Part shown: piece by piece, positions 51,221-63,274 of the stretch
Position numbering within the stretch: the first letter of the stretch is position 1
How the letters are laid out: the number at the start of each line of letters is the position of its first letter
Assembly: GCA_032718475.1 (NCBI GenBank)
Contig: JAUCBJ010007659.1
Coordinates: 1 to 64,000 of the forward strand
Direction of reading: 5' to 3'
Length of the DNA stretch: 64,000 bases
From: Nemertoderma westbladi
Taxonomy: Eukaryota; Xenacoelomorpha; Nemertodermatida; Nemertodermatidae
The notes under the pieces: generated by a model
Seen by the model: the letters and a program-made list of their open reading frames with translations, nothing else
Told to the model about the DNA's origin: nothing
Database searches by the model: none
Program-made: the position numbers and the translations under genes

Positions 51221-51223
51221 ATT

Positions 51224-51480
51224 GCCTCATCACGTGGACGAATCCTACATGACTTCATGGATATTAATTGTTTGTGGCGGCTGACACCTATATACCATTC
51301 ACTGGTCACTATCACTGTATAACCTATTGTGGGCACTTTGGATCCTCCTGCTGTACATTGACCATATTATCACATCACAATCTAGTCTAGGACAGTTTAG
51401 GAAAGGATGTGTACTAGAAGTCGACCGAGTTCATAACCATTCAGACCATAGGCCTACATCAATTATTGCAGAACTCAAAC
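51224..51480 (+). pseudogene. non-LTR endonuclease domain, C-terminal part
   Basis: Plus-strand pieces in shifting frames read FMDINCLW, YIDHIITSQSSLG and HNHSDHRP. The last is the conserved SDH motif closing an endonuclease domain of this class. It continues the domain begun at 47890 after removal of the opposite-strand RT copy and the MITE-like element. Confidence 0.6.
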
Positions 51481-51579
51481 TGCCCACGAATACTAACTCC
51501 AGCCATGGTAAAAATGTGGTTATGACAAGAAAGCAAATAAAATTCAACTGTCCTAAACATAATATGGTTTTATAATAGA

Positions 51580-52080
51580 CAATGCGTTAGTCCGTTTAGA
51601 AGGACATTTTCTTAGTGACCAAAAATTAATTTAATATGAATAGTCGAGTATATTTAGGGCAACAGCCCTTTATCAACTCAATTCAGTTACTGCATCTGTA
51701 AGTACAGGAGTACAGAACTAAACTACTACAGGACAGTCTATGTTGTATGTTTATTTCAGGGTTCAGGTGGTGTAAATACATTCTCGCTGATCTTCCTGTC
51801 GGGTCAATCCCTACACCTTGATAGTGAAGGGTGGTTGAGCGCACACTCATGTGTGTCCGTGGCTCTAGGTCGGCCTGTAAACGCCCGATACCAAACATCG
51901 CCCAAGCCTCCATCCGTCTGGCAAAGTGGCAAATGCGTACACAAGCCTAGACTAAATTGAAATTCCCGCGCTATTTTGTCTCCAAGCGAGATTTGCATAC
52001 TCAACCATGTATGATATGATGGATATGTAGATGAACATTTTATGTTGTTTTTATAAACGGTACGATCCGTACTGAAAAAA
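51580..52080. other. intronic DNA, nothing recognised
   Basis: No gene or repeat family recognised between the endonuclease relic and the 24-bp array. Confidence 0.5.
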
Positions 52081-55000
52081 TACTAGGTAATGCATTACTT
52101 AAACTACTAGGTAATGCATTACTCAAACTACTAGGCAATGCATTACTCAAACTACTAGGTAATGCATTGCTCAAACTACTAGGTAATGCATTGCTCAAAC
52201 TAATAGGTAATGCAATACTTTAACTACTAGGTAATGCATTACTCAAACTACTAGGTAAGGCATTGCTCAAACTACTAGTGCTACTAGGTAATTCATTACT
52301 CAATCTACTAGGTAATGCATTACTCAAACTACTAGGTAATGCATTACTCAAACTACTAGGTAATGCATTACTCAAACTACTAGGTAATGTATTGCTCAAA
52401 CTAATAGGAAATGCAATACTTAAACTACTAGGTAATGCATTACTCAAACTACTGGTAATGCATTGCTCAAACTACTAGAACTACTAGGTAATTCATTACT
52501 CAATCTACTAGGTAATGCATTACTCAAACTACTAGGTAATGCATTGCTCAAACTAATAGGTAATGCAATACTTAAACTACTAGGTAATGCATTACTCAAA
52601 CTAATAGGTAATGCTAATGCATTGCTCAAACTACTAGTTACTCAATCTACCAGGTAATGCATTACTCAAACTACTAGGTAATGCATTACTCAAACTACTA
52701 GGTAATACATTGCTCAAACTACTAGTTACTCAATCTACTAGGTAATGCATTACTCAAACTACTAGGTAATGCATTACTCAAACTAATAGGTAATGCATTG
52801 CTCAAACTACTAGGTAATGCATTACTCAAACTAATAGGTAATGCATTACTCAAACTACTAGGTAATGCATTGCTCAAACTACTAGGTAATGCATTACTCA
52901 AACTACTAGGTAATGCATTACTCAAACTAATAGGTAATGCATTACTTAAACTACTACGTAATGCATTACTCAAACTAATAGGTAATGCATTACTCAAACT
53001 ACTAGGTAATGCATTGCTCAAACTACTAGGTAATGCATTACTCAAACTAATAGGTAATGCATTACTTAAACTACTACGTAATGCATTACTCAAACTAATA
53101 GGTAATGCATTACTTAAACAACTAGGCAATGCATTACTTAAACTACTAGGTACCGGCAATGCATTACTCAAACTACTATGTAATGCATTACTTAAACTAC
53201 TAGGAAATGCATTGCTCAAACTACTAGGTAATGCATTACTCAAACTACTAGGTAATGCATTACTCAAACTACTAGGAAATGCATTACTTAAACTACTAGG
53301 TAATGCATTGCTCAAACTACTATGCAATGCATTGCTCAAACTACTAGGTAATGCATTACTCAAACTACTAGGTAATGCATTACTCAAACTACTAGAACTA
53401 CTAGGTAATGCATTACTCAAACTACTAGGTAATGCATTACTCAAACTACTAGGTAATGCATTACTCAAACTACTAGAACTACTAGGTAATGCATTACTTG
53501 AACTACTAGGTAATGCATTACTCAAACTACTATGCAATGCATTGCTCAAACTACTAGGTAATGCATTACTCAAACTACTAGGTAATGCATTACTCAAACT
53601 ACTAGGTAATGCATTACTCAAACTACTAGAACTACTAGGTAATGCATTACTCAAACTACTAGGTAATGCATTACTCAAACTACTAGGTAATGCATTTCTC
53701 AAACTACTAGAACTACTAGGTAATGCATTACTTGAACTACTAGGTAATGCATTACTCAAACTACTAGGTAATGCATTACTCAAACTACTAGAACTACTAG
53801 GTAATGCATTACTCAAACTACTAGGTAATGCATTACTCAAACTACTAGGTAATGCATTACTCAAACTACTAGGCAATGCATTACTTAAACTACTAGGTAA
53901 TGCATTGCTCAAACTACTAGGTAATGCATTGCTCAAACTACTATGCAATGCATTGCTCAAACTACTAGGTAATGCATTACTCAAACTACTAGGTAATGCA
54001 TTACTCAAACTACTAGGTAATGCATTACTCAAACTACTAGGTAATGCATTACTCAAACTACTAGAACTACTAGGAAATGCATTGCTCAAACTACTAGGTA
54101 ATGCATTACTCAAACTACTAGGTAATGCATTACTCAAACTACTAGGCAATGCATTACTTAAACTACTAGGTAATGCATTGCTCAAACTACTAGGTAATGT
54201 ATTGCTCAAACTACTATGCAATGCATTGCTCAAACTACTAGGTAATGCATTACTCAAACTACTAGGTAATGCATTACTCAAACTACTAGGTAATGCATTA
54301 CTCAAACTACTAGGTAATGCATTACTCAAACTACTAGAACTACTAGGTAATGCATTACTTAAACTACTAGAACTACTAGGTAATGCATTACTCAAACTAC
54401 TATGCAATGCATTGCTCAAACTACTAGGTAATGCATTACTCAAACTACTAGGTAATGCATTACTCAAACTACTAGGTAATGCATTACTCAAACTACTAGA
54501 ACTACTAGGTAATGCATTACTCAAACTACTAGGTAATGCATTACTCAAACTACTAGGTAATGCATTACTCAAACTACTAGGTAATGCATTACTCAAACTA
54601 CTAGAACTACTAGGTAATGCATTACTTGAACTACTAGGTAATGCATTACTCAAACTACTAGGTAATGCATTACTCAAACTACTAGAACTACTAGGTAATG
54701 CATTACTCAAACTACTAGGCAATGCATTGCTCAAACTACTAGGTAATGCATTACTCAAACTACTAGGTAATGCATTACTAAAACTACTAGGTAATGCATT
54801 ACTCAAACTAATAGGTAATGTATTACTCGAACTACTAGAACTACTATGTAATGCATTACTTAAACTACTAGGTAATGCAATACTTAAACTACTAGGTAAT
54901 GCATTACTTAAACTACTAGGCAATGCAATACTTAAACTACTAGGTAATGCATTACTTAAACTACTAGGTAATGCAATACTTAAACTACTAGGTAATGCAT

Positions 55001-58000
55001 TACTTAAACTACTAGGTAATGCAATACTTAAACTACTAGGTAATGCATTACTTAAACTACTAGGTAATGCATTACTTAATCTAGTAGGTAATGCATTACT
55101 TAAACTACTAGGTAATGCATTACTTAAACTACTAGGTAATGCATTGCTCAAACTACTAGGTAATGCATTACTCAAACTACTAGGTAATGCATTACTCAAA
55201 CTACTAGGTAATGCATTACTCAAACTACTAGAACTACTAGGTAATGCATTACTCAAACTACTAGGTAATGCATTACTCAAACTACTAGGTAATGCATTAC
55301 TCAAACTACTAGGTAATGCATTACTCAAACTACTAGGTAATGCATTACTCAAACTAATAGGTAATGTATTACTCGAACTACTAGAACTACTAGGTAATGC
55401 ATTACTCAAACTACTATGCAATGCATTGCTCAAACTACTAGGTAATGCATTACTCAAACTACTAGGTAATGCATTACTCAAACTACTAGGTAATGCATTA
55501 CTCAAACTACTAGAACTACTAGGTAATGCATTACTCAAACTACTAGGTAATGCATTACTCAAACTACTAGGTAATGCATTACTCAAACTACTAGGTAATG
55601 CATTACTCAAACTACTAGAACTACTAGGTAATGCATTACTTGAACTACTAGGTAATGCATTACTCAAACTACTAGGTAATGCATTACTCAAACTACTAGA
55701 ACTACTAGGTAATGCATTACTCAAACTACTAGGCAATGCATTGCTCAAACTACTAGGTAATGCATTACTCAAACTACTAGGTAATGCATTACTAAAACTA
55801 CTAGGTAATGCATTACTCAAACTAATAGGTAATGTATTACTCGAACTACTAGAACTACTATGTAATGCATTACTTAAACTACTAGGTAATGCAATACTTA
55901 AACTACTAGGTAATGCATTACTTAAACTACTAGGCAATGCAATACTTAAACTACTAGGTAATGCATTACTTAAACTACTAGGTAATGCAATACTTAAACT
56001 ACTAGGTAATGCATTACTTAAACTACTAGGTAATGCAATACTTAAACTACTAGGTAATGCATTACTTAAACTACTAGGTAATGCATTACTTAATCTAGTA
56101 GGTAATGCATTACTTAAACTACTAGGTAATGCATTACTTAAACTACTAGGTAATGCATTACTTAAACTACTAGGTAATGCATTACTTAAACTACTAGGTA
56201 ATGCATTACTCAAACTACTAGGTAATGCATTGCTCAAACTAATAGGTAATGCAATACGTAAACTACTAGGTAATGCATTACTTAAACTACTAGGTAATGC
56301 ATTACTTAAACTACTAGGTAATGCATTACTTAAACTACTAGGTAATGCATTACTTAAACTACTAGGTAATGCATTACTCAAACTACTAGGTAATGCATTG
56401 CTCAAACTAATAGGTAATGCAATACTTAAACTACTAGGTAATGCATTACTCAAACTACTAGGTAATGCATTGCTCAAACTACTAGTTACTCAATCTACTA
56501 GGTAATGCATTGCTCAAACTACTAGGTTATGCATTACTTAAACTACTAGGTAATGCATTGCTCAAACTACTAGGTAATACATTGCTCAAACTACTAGGTA
56601 ATGCATTGCTCAAACTACCAGGTAATGCATTACTCAAACTACTAGGTAATGCATTACTCAAACTACTAGGTAATGCATTGCTCAAACTACTAGGGAATAC
56701 ATTGCTCAAACTACTAGGTAATAATGCATTGCTCAAACTACTAGGTAATGCATTACTCAAAATAATAGGTAATGCATTACTCAAACTACTAGGTAATGCA
56801 TTGCTCAAACTACTAGGTAATGCATTGCTCAAACTACTAGGTAATGCATTACTCAAACTACTAGGTAATGCATTACTCAAACTACTAGGCAATGCATTAC
56901 TTAAACTACTAGGTAATGCATTACTCAAACTACTATGCAATGCATTGCTCAAACTACTAGGTAATGCATTACTCAAACTACTAGGTAATGCATTACTTAA
57001 ACTACTAGGTAATGCATTACTCAAACTACTAGAACTACTAGGTAATGCATTACTTGAACTACTAGGTAATGCATTACTCAAACTACTAGGTAATGCATTA
57101 CTCAAACTACTAGAACTACTAGGCAATGCATTACTTAAACTACTAGGTAATGCATTACTCAAACTACTAGAACTACTAGGTAATTCATTACTCAAACTAC
57201 TAGGCAATGCATTGCTCAAACTACTAGGTAATGCATTACTCAAACTACTAGGTAATGCATTACTAAAACTACTAGGTAATGCATTACTCAAACTAATAGG
57301 TAATCTATTACTCGAACTACTAGAACTACTATGTAATGCATTACTTAAACTACTAGGTAATGCAATACTTAAACTACTAGGTAATGCATTACTTAAACTA
57401 CTAGGCAATGCAATACTTAAACTACTAGGTAATGCATTACTTAAACTACTAGGTAATGCAATACTTAAACTACTAGGTAATGCATTACTTAAACTACTAG
57501 GTAATGCAATACTTAAACTACTAGGTAATGCATTACTTAAACTACTAGGTAATGCATTACTTAATCTAGTAGGTAATGCATTACTTAAACTACTAGGTAA
57601 TGCATTACTTAAACTACTAGGTAATGCATTACTTAAACTACTAGGTAATGCATTACTTAAACTACTAGGTAATGCATTACTCAAACTACTAGGTAATGCA
57701 TTGCTCAAACTAATAGGTAATGCAATACGTAAACTACTAGGTAATGCATTACTTAAACTACTAGGTAATGCATTACTTAAACTACTAGGTAATGCATTGC
57801 TCAAACTACTAGGTAATGCATTACTTAAACTACTAGGTAATGCATTGCTCAAACTACTAGGTAATGCATTGCTCAAACTAATAGGTAATGCAATACTTAA
57901 ACTACTAGGTAATGCATTACTCAAACTACTAGGTAATGCATTGCTCAAACTACTAGGTAATGCATTACTCAAACTACTAGGTAATGCATTGCTCAAACTA

Positions 58001-61000
58001 CTAGGTAATGCATTACTCAAACTACTAGGTAATGCATTGCTCAAACTACTAGGTAATACATTGCTCAAACTACTAGGTAATGCATTGCTCAAACTACTAG
58101 GTAATGCATTGCTCAAACTACTAGGTAATGCATTACTCAAACTACTAGGTAATGCATTGCTCAAACTACTAGGTTATTGCATTACTCAAACTACTAGGTA
58201 ATGAATTGCTTAAACTACTAGGTAATACATTGCTCAAACTACTAGGTAATGCATTGCTCAAACTACTAGGTAATGCATTGCTCAAACTACTAGGTAATGC
58301 ATTACTCAAACTACTAGGTTATTGCATTACACAAACTACTAGGTAATGAATTGCTTAAACTACTAGGTAATACATTGCTCAAACTACTAGGTAATGCATT
58401 GCTCAAACTACTAGGTAATGCATTACTCAATCTAATAGGTAATGCATTACTCAAACTACTAGGTAATGCATTACTTAAACTACTAGGTAATGCATTGCTC
58501 AAACTACTAGGTAATACATTGCTAAACTACTAGGTAATGCATTGCTCAAACTACTAGGTAATGCATTACTCAAACTAATAGGTAATGCATTACTCAAACT
58601 ACTGGGTAATGCATTGCTCAAACTACTAGGTAATGCATTACTCAAACTACTAGGTAATACATTGCTCAAACTACTAGGTAATGCATTACTCAAACTACTA
58701 GGTAATGCTCTGCTCAAACTACTAGGTGATACATTACTAAAACTACTAGGTAATGCATTACTCAAACTAATAGGTAATGTATTACTCGAACTACTAGAAC
58801 TACTATGTAATGCATTACTTAAACTACTAGGTAATGCAATACTTAAACTACTAGGTAATGCATTACTTAAACTACTAGGCAATGCAATACTTAAACTACT
58901 AGGTAATGCATTACTTAAACTACTAGGTAATGCAATACTTAAACTACTAGGTAATGCATTACTTAAACTACTAGGTAATGCAATACTTAAACTACTAGGT
59001 AATGCATTACTTAAACTACTAGGTAATGCATTACTTAATCTAGTAGGTAATGCATTACTTAAACTACTAGGTAATGCATTACTTAAACTACTAGGTAATG
59101 CATTACTTAAACTACTAGGTAATGCATTACTTAAACTACTAGGTAATGCATTACTCAAACTACTAGGTAATGCATTGCTGAAACTAATAGGTAATGCAAT
59201 ACGTAAACTACTAGGTAATGCATTACTTAAACTACTAGGTAATGCATTACTTAAACTACTAGGTAATGCATTACTTAAACTACTAGGTAATGCATTACTT
59301 AAACTACTAGGTAATGCATTACTCAAACTACTAGGTAATGCATTGCTCAAACTAATAGGTAATGCAATACTTAAACTACTAGGTAATGCATTACTCAAAC
59401 TACTAGGTAATGCATTGCTCAAACTACTAGTTACTCAATCTACTAGGTAATGCATTGCTCAAACTACTAGGTTATGCATTACTTAAACTACTAGGTAATG
59501 CATTGCTCAAACTACTAGGTAATACATTGCTCAAACTACTAGGTAATGCATTGCTCAAACTACCAGGTAATGCATTACTCAAACTACTAGGTAATGCATT
59601 ACTCAAACTACTAGGTAATGCATTGCTCAAACTGCTAGGGAATACATTGCTCAAACTACTAGGTAATAATGCATTGCTCAAACTACTAGGTAATGCATTA
59701 CTCAAAATAATAGGTAATGCATTACTCAAACTACTAGGTAATGCATTGCTCAAACTACTAGGTAATGCATTGCTCAAACTACTAGGTAATGCATTACTCA
59801 AACTACTAGGTAATGCATTACTCAAACTACTAGGCAATGCATTACTTAAACTACTAGGTAATGCATTACTCAAACTACTATGCAATGCATTGCTCAAACT
59901 ACTAGGTAATGCATTACTCAAACTACTAGGTAATGCATTACTTAAACTACTAGGTAATGCATTACTCAAACTACTAGAACTACTAGGTAATGCATTACTT
60001 GAACTACTAGGTAATGCATTACTCAAACTACTAGGTAATGCATTACTCAAACTACTAGAACTACTAGGCAATGCATTACTTAAACTACTAGGTAATGCAT
60101 TACTCAAACTACTAGAACTACTAGGTGATTCATTACTCAAACTACTAGGCAATGCATTGCTCAAACTACTAGGTAATGCATTACTCAAACTACTAGGTAA
60201 TGCATTACTAAAACTACTAGGTAATGCATTACTCAAACTAATAGGTAATGTATTACTCGAACTACTAGAACTACTATGTAATGCATTACTTAAACTACTA
60301 GGTAATGCAATACTTAAACTACTAGGTAATGCATTACTTAAACTACTAGGCAATGCAATACTTAAACTACTAGGTAATGCATTACTTAAACTACTAGGTA
60401 ATGCAATACTTAAACTACTAGGTAATGCATTACTTAAACTACTAGGTAATGCAATACTTAAACTACTAGGTAATGCATTACTTAAACTACTAGGTAATGC
60501 ATTACTTAATCTAGTAGGTAATGCATTACTTAAACTACTAGGTAATGCATTACTTAAACTACTAGGTAATGCATTACTTAAACTACTAGGTAATGCATTA
60601 CTTAAACTACTAGGTAATGCATTACTCAAACTACTAGGTAATGCATTGCTCAAACTAATAGGTAATGCAATACGTAAACTACTAGGTAATGCATTACTTA
60701 AACTACTAGGTAATGCATTACTTAAACTACTAGGTAATGCATTACGTAAACTACTAGGTAATGCATTACTTAAACTACTAGGTAATGCATTACTCAAACT
60801 ACTAGGTAATGCATTGCTCAAACTAATAGGTAATGCAATACTTAAACTACTAGGTAATGCATTACTCAAACTACTAGGTAATGCATTGCTCAAACTACTA
60901 GGTAATGCATTACTCAAACTACTAGGTAATGCATTGCTCAAACTACTAGGTAATGCATTACTCAAACTACTAGGTAATGCATTGCTCAAACTACTAGGTA

Positions 61001-62009
61001 ATACATTGCTCAAACTACTAGGTAATGCATTGCTCAAACTACTAGGTAATGCATTGCTCAAACTACTAGGTAATGCATTACTCAAACTACTAGGTAATGC
61101 ATTGCTCAAACTACTAGGTTATTGCATTACTCAAACTACTAGGTAATGAATTGCTTAAACTACTAGGTAATACATTGCTCAGACTACTAGGTAATGCATT
61201 GCTCAAACTACTAGGTAATGCATTGCTCAAACTACTAGGTAATGCATTACTCAAACTACTAGGTTATTGCATTACTCAAACTACTAGGTAATGAATTGCT
61301 TAAACTACTAGGTAATACATTGCTCAAACTACTAGGTAATGCATTGCTCAAACTACTAGGTAATGCATTACTCAATCTAATAGGTAATGCATTACTCAAA
61401 CTACTAGGTAATGCATTACTTAAACTACTAGGTAATGCATTGCTCAAACTACTAGGTAATACATTGCTAAACTACTAGGTAATGCATTGCTCAAACTACT
61501 AGGTAATGCATTACTCAAACTAATAGGTAATGCATTACTCAAACTACTGGGTAATGCATTGCTCAAACTACTAGGTAATGCATTACTCAAACTACTAGGT
61601 AATACATTGCTCAAACTACTAGGTAATGCATTACTCAAACTACTAGGTAATGCTCTGCTCAAACTACTAGGTGATACATTGCGCAAACTACTAGGTAATG
61701 CATTGCTCAAACTACTAGGTAATACATTGCTCAAACTACTAGGTAATGCATTGCTCAAACTACTAGGTAATGCATTGCTCAAACTGCTAGATAATACATT
61801 GCTCAAACTACTAGGTAATGCATTGCTCAAACTACTAGGTTATTGCATTACTCAAAATACTAGGTAATGCATTGCTCAAACTACTAGGTAATACATTGCT
61901 CAAACTACTAGGTAATGCATTGCTCAAACTACTAGGTAATGCATTACTCAAACTACTAGGTAATACATTGCTCAAACTACTAGGTAATGCATTACTCAAA
62001 CTAATAGGT
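52081..62009. repeat. 24-bp satellite array, 9.9 kb (about 410 units)
   Basis: Consensus AAACTACTAGGTAATGCATT plus ACTC. Variants are ATTGCTC, CAATACTT and TTACTTA at the unit's end, plus a 9-bp insertion GAACTACTA in some units. Higher-order structure is strong: about 56480-58735 is repeated at about 59425-61680 with an offset of exactly 2,945 bp, and a block ending CTTAATCTAGTAGG recurs at about 55080, 56095, 57560, 59035 and 60505. Most units contain the palindrome GTAATGCATTAC. Open frames of 1,235 and 1,251 codons on opposite strands result from the eight-codon unit and absence of stops; I do not call them genes. Confidence 0.95.
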
Positions 62010-62375
62010 TGTGGTAGCCTACCAATGAAATAGTGGAATATCCCCCAGTGATGGTTATTTCAATAAAAGGCAATGGCATTAATTTTATTTGCATGATTTC
62101 AATGGGCAGTGAACAAGCCGAACCTGGGCCGCCATGTGTCTCTGAACTATCTGTTACGTAGTTCACAATAATCAATAGTAATCAATATCAGTTACCGCTC
62201 GCATAGTCGCATACCAGTGTGTCGGTGTCCCAATGGTACATATAGTACGGCGTACAGGACTTTATCTGGTAGGCCAATAGTGATATAATCGTGGTATATC
62301 ATTGTAAAGCTGATAATAGATTGTACTGTACAATAGTAAGTGTAACCACTACTGTATTAATGTATTTTCTTGCAG

Positions 62376-62597
62376 TGAACAGCTAATTCTATATTTGTCA
62401 GCTATCGACTTCTTGGGATGTTTGTTAGTTATTCCGATCGGAGCAATACAATTCCTTATGGACTTCAACCCATCGTTGCCATCGTTTTGCTTCATAGACA
62501 ATCTGATTGTTCTTCTTATCAGTCACCAGTCCCATTTTCTTATTCTTATCATCACGGTGGAGAGATTCATTGCTGTGTGCCGTCCCCATAGCTACCG
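62376..62597 (+). CDS. rhodopsin-family GPCR, exon 2 (TM2, ECL1, TM3)
   Basis: Preceded by TTTTCTTGCAG and followed by CG|GTAAGT. Encodes TM2 with LYLSAIDFLGCLL (the class A S/L-A-x-x-D pattern, here SAID) and a Pro near its end, a short loop, then TM3 beginning with the conserved Cys (FCFIDN) and ending VERFIAVCRPHSYR. The ERF triplet stands in the DRY position. The first base completes a Ser codon begun in exon 1, so the phase agrees. TM4-TM7 are not found in the remaining 1.4 kb and must lie beyond the window. Subfamily and ligand are unknown; it may be a lineage-specific peptide- or amine-like receptor. Confidence 0.85.
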
Positions 62598-62995
62598 GTA
62601 AGTTGGTATCATTTTCTATATATTTTTTAGTTAAATAATGAAAAATTAAAATTAAAATAAATGTTGATTTACTTTTTATGGATATAATTGATTGATACCT
62701 CGCTCAACCATTCTCAGATCCTTGGCCTGCAAAGCGGAGGCGGTGGTGTTTAAGAGACAATCTAAAGCTAGGCGGAACTAATGAGAGACCCGCAATGCTG
62801 TATATGATCAGGTTGGAGATGCGTGATTGTACTTGACACAATGAACCCGTCTCGGCACTCTTGCGAAAGTGCCACCCAGAGGATCGGTGTCCTCAGCAGG
62901 TAGAGCCCGGCATGGATTCCCTCTCATAAAGGAGATACTAGTTTAACAAAAAAATGTGCCACCACCATGTAATACACAATTGGCTTGCTGTGATG
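62598..62995. other. start of GPCR intron 2, no gene seen
   Basis: Begins GTAAGT. Near 62724-62750 a CCTGCAAAGCGGAGGCGG word is a tiny piece of the non-LTR family found at 63014-63265. The rest is unrecognised. Confidence 0.5.
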
Positions 62996-63268
62996 CAGCG
63001 TGCATTAAGAATGCTATGCAGGCTTATCGATAAAGTTGCGCCGCCACAACTCCCTATCTCCCATGACTTTCCCGAGATATTCTCCATCTTCAAGGCCAGT
63101 GTCCTTTAAGACGCGTCTCACGAAAGTCATGGGATGTCCATCATGCTTATTTTCAACATGGGGCTGCCAAAGCACAACATTGTGCACAGGCTGGCCCTCA
63201 CGGCGAAAACAATGTCCTGCAAAGCGGAGGCAGCTTTGTTCTAGTGTCAAGCTTGGGGGAACCAATTA
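62996..63268 (-). pseudogene. non-LTR retrotransposon 3' segment (RT C-terminus)
   Basis: The minus strand reads VPPSLTLEQSCLRFAGHCFRR, VLWQPHVENKHDGHPMTF and VMGDRELWRRNFIDKP, the same tail as at 755-992. It starts where the plus-strand RT at the window end stops (VSLVPPSLT), so the two are parts of one family joined head to head at about 63270. Confidence 0.8.
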
Positions 63269-63274
63269 GACAGA

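Larger units (their letters stand above)
42658..62375 (+). other. GPCR intron 1 (about 19.7 kb), packed with repeats
   Basis: Starts GTAAGT and ends TTTTCTTGCAG, both consensus, with matching codon phase on each side. It contains foldback elements, nested non-LTR pieces, a 350-bp triplication and the 9.9-kb 24-bp satellite. Linking the two exons rests on phase and on TM1 being followed by TM2-TM3. No transcript is available to confirm it. Confidence 0.65.

Noticed and set aside
52722-56505. Overlapping 1,235- and 1,251-codon open frames on opposite strands, with more at 56510-61146
   Set aside because: They are translations of a 24-bp satellite whose unit is eight codons without stops. No start or splice context, no domain, and both strands are equally open.
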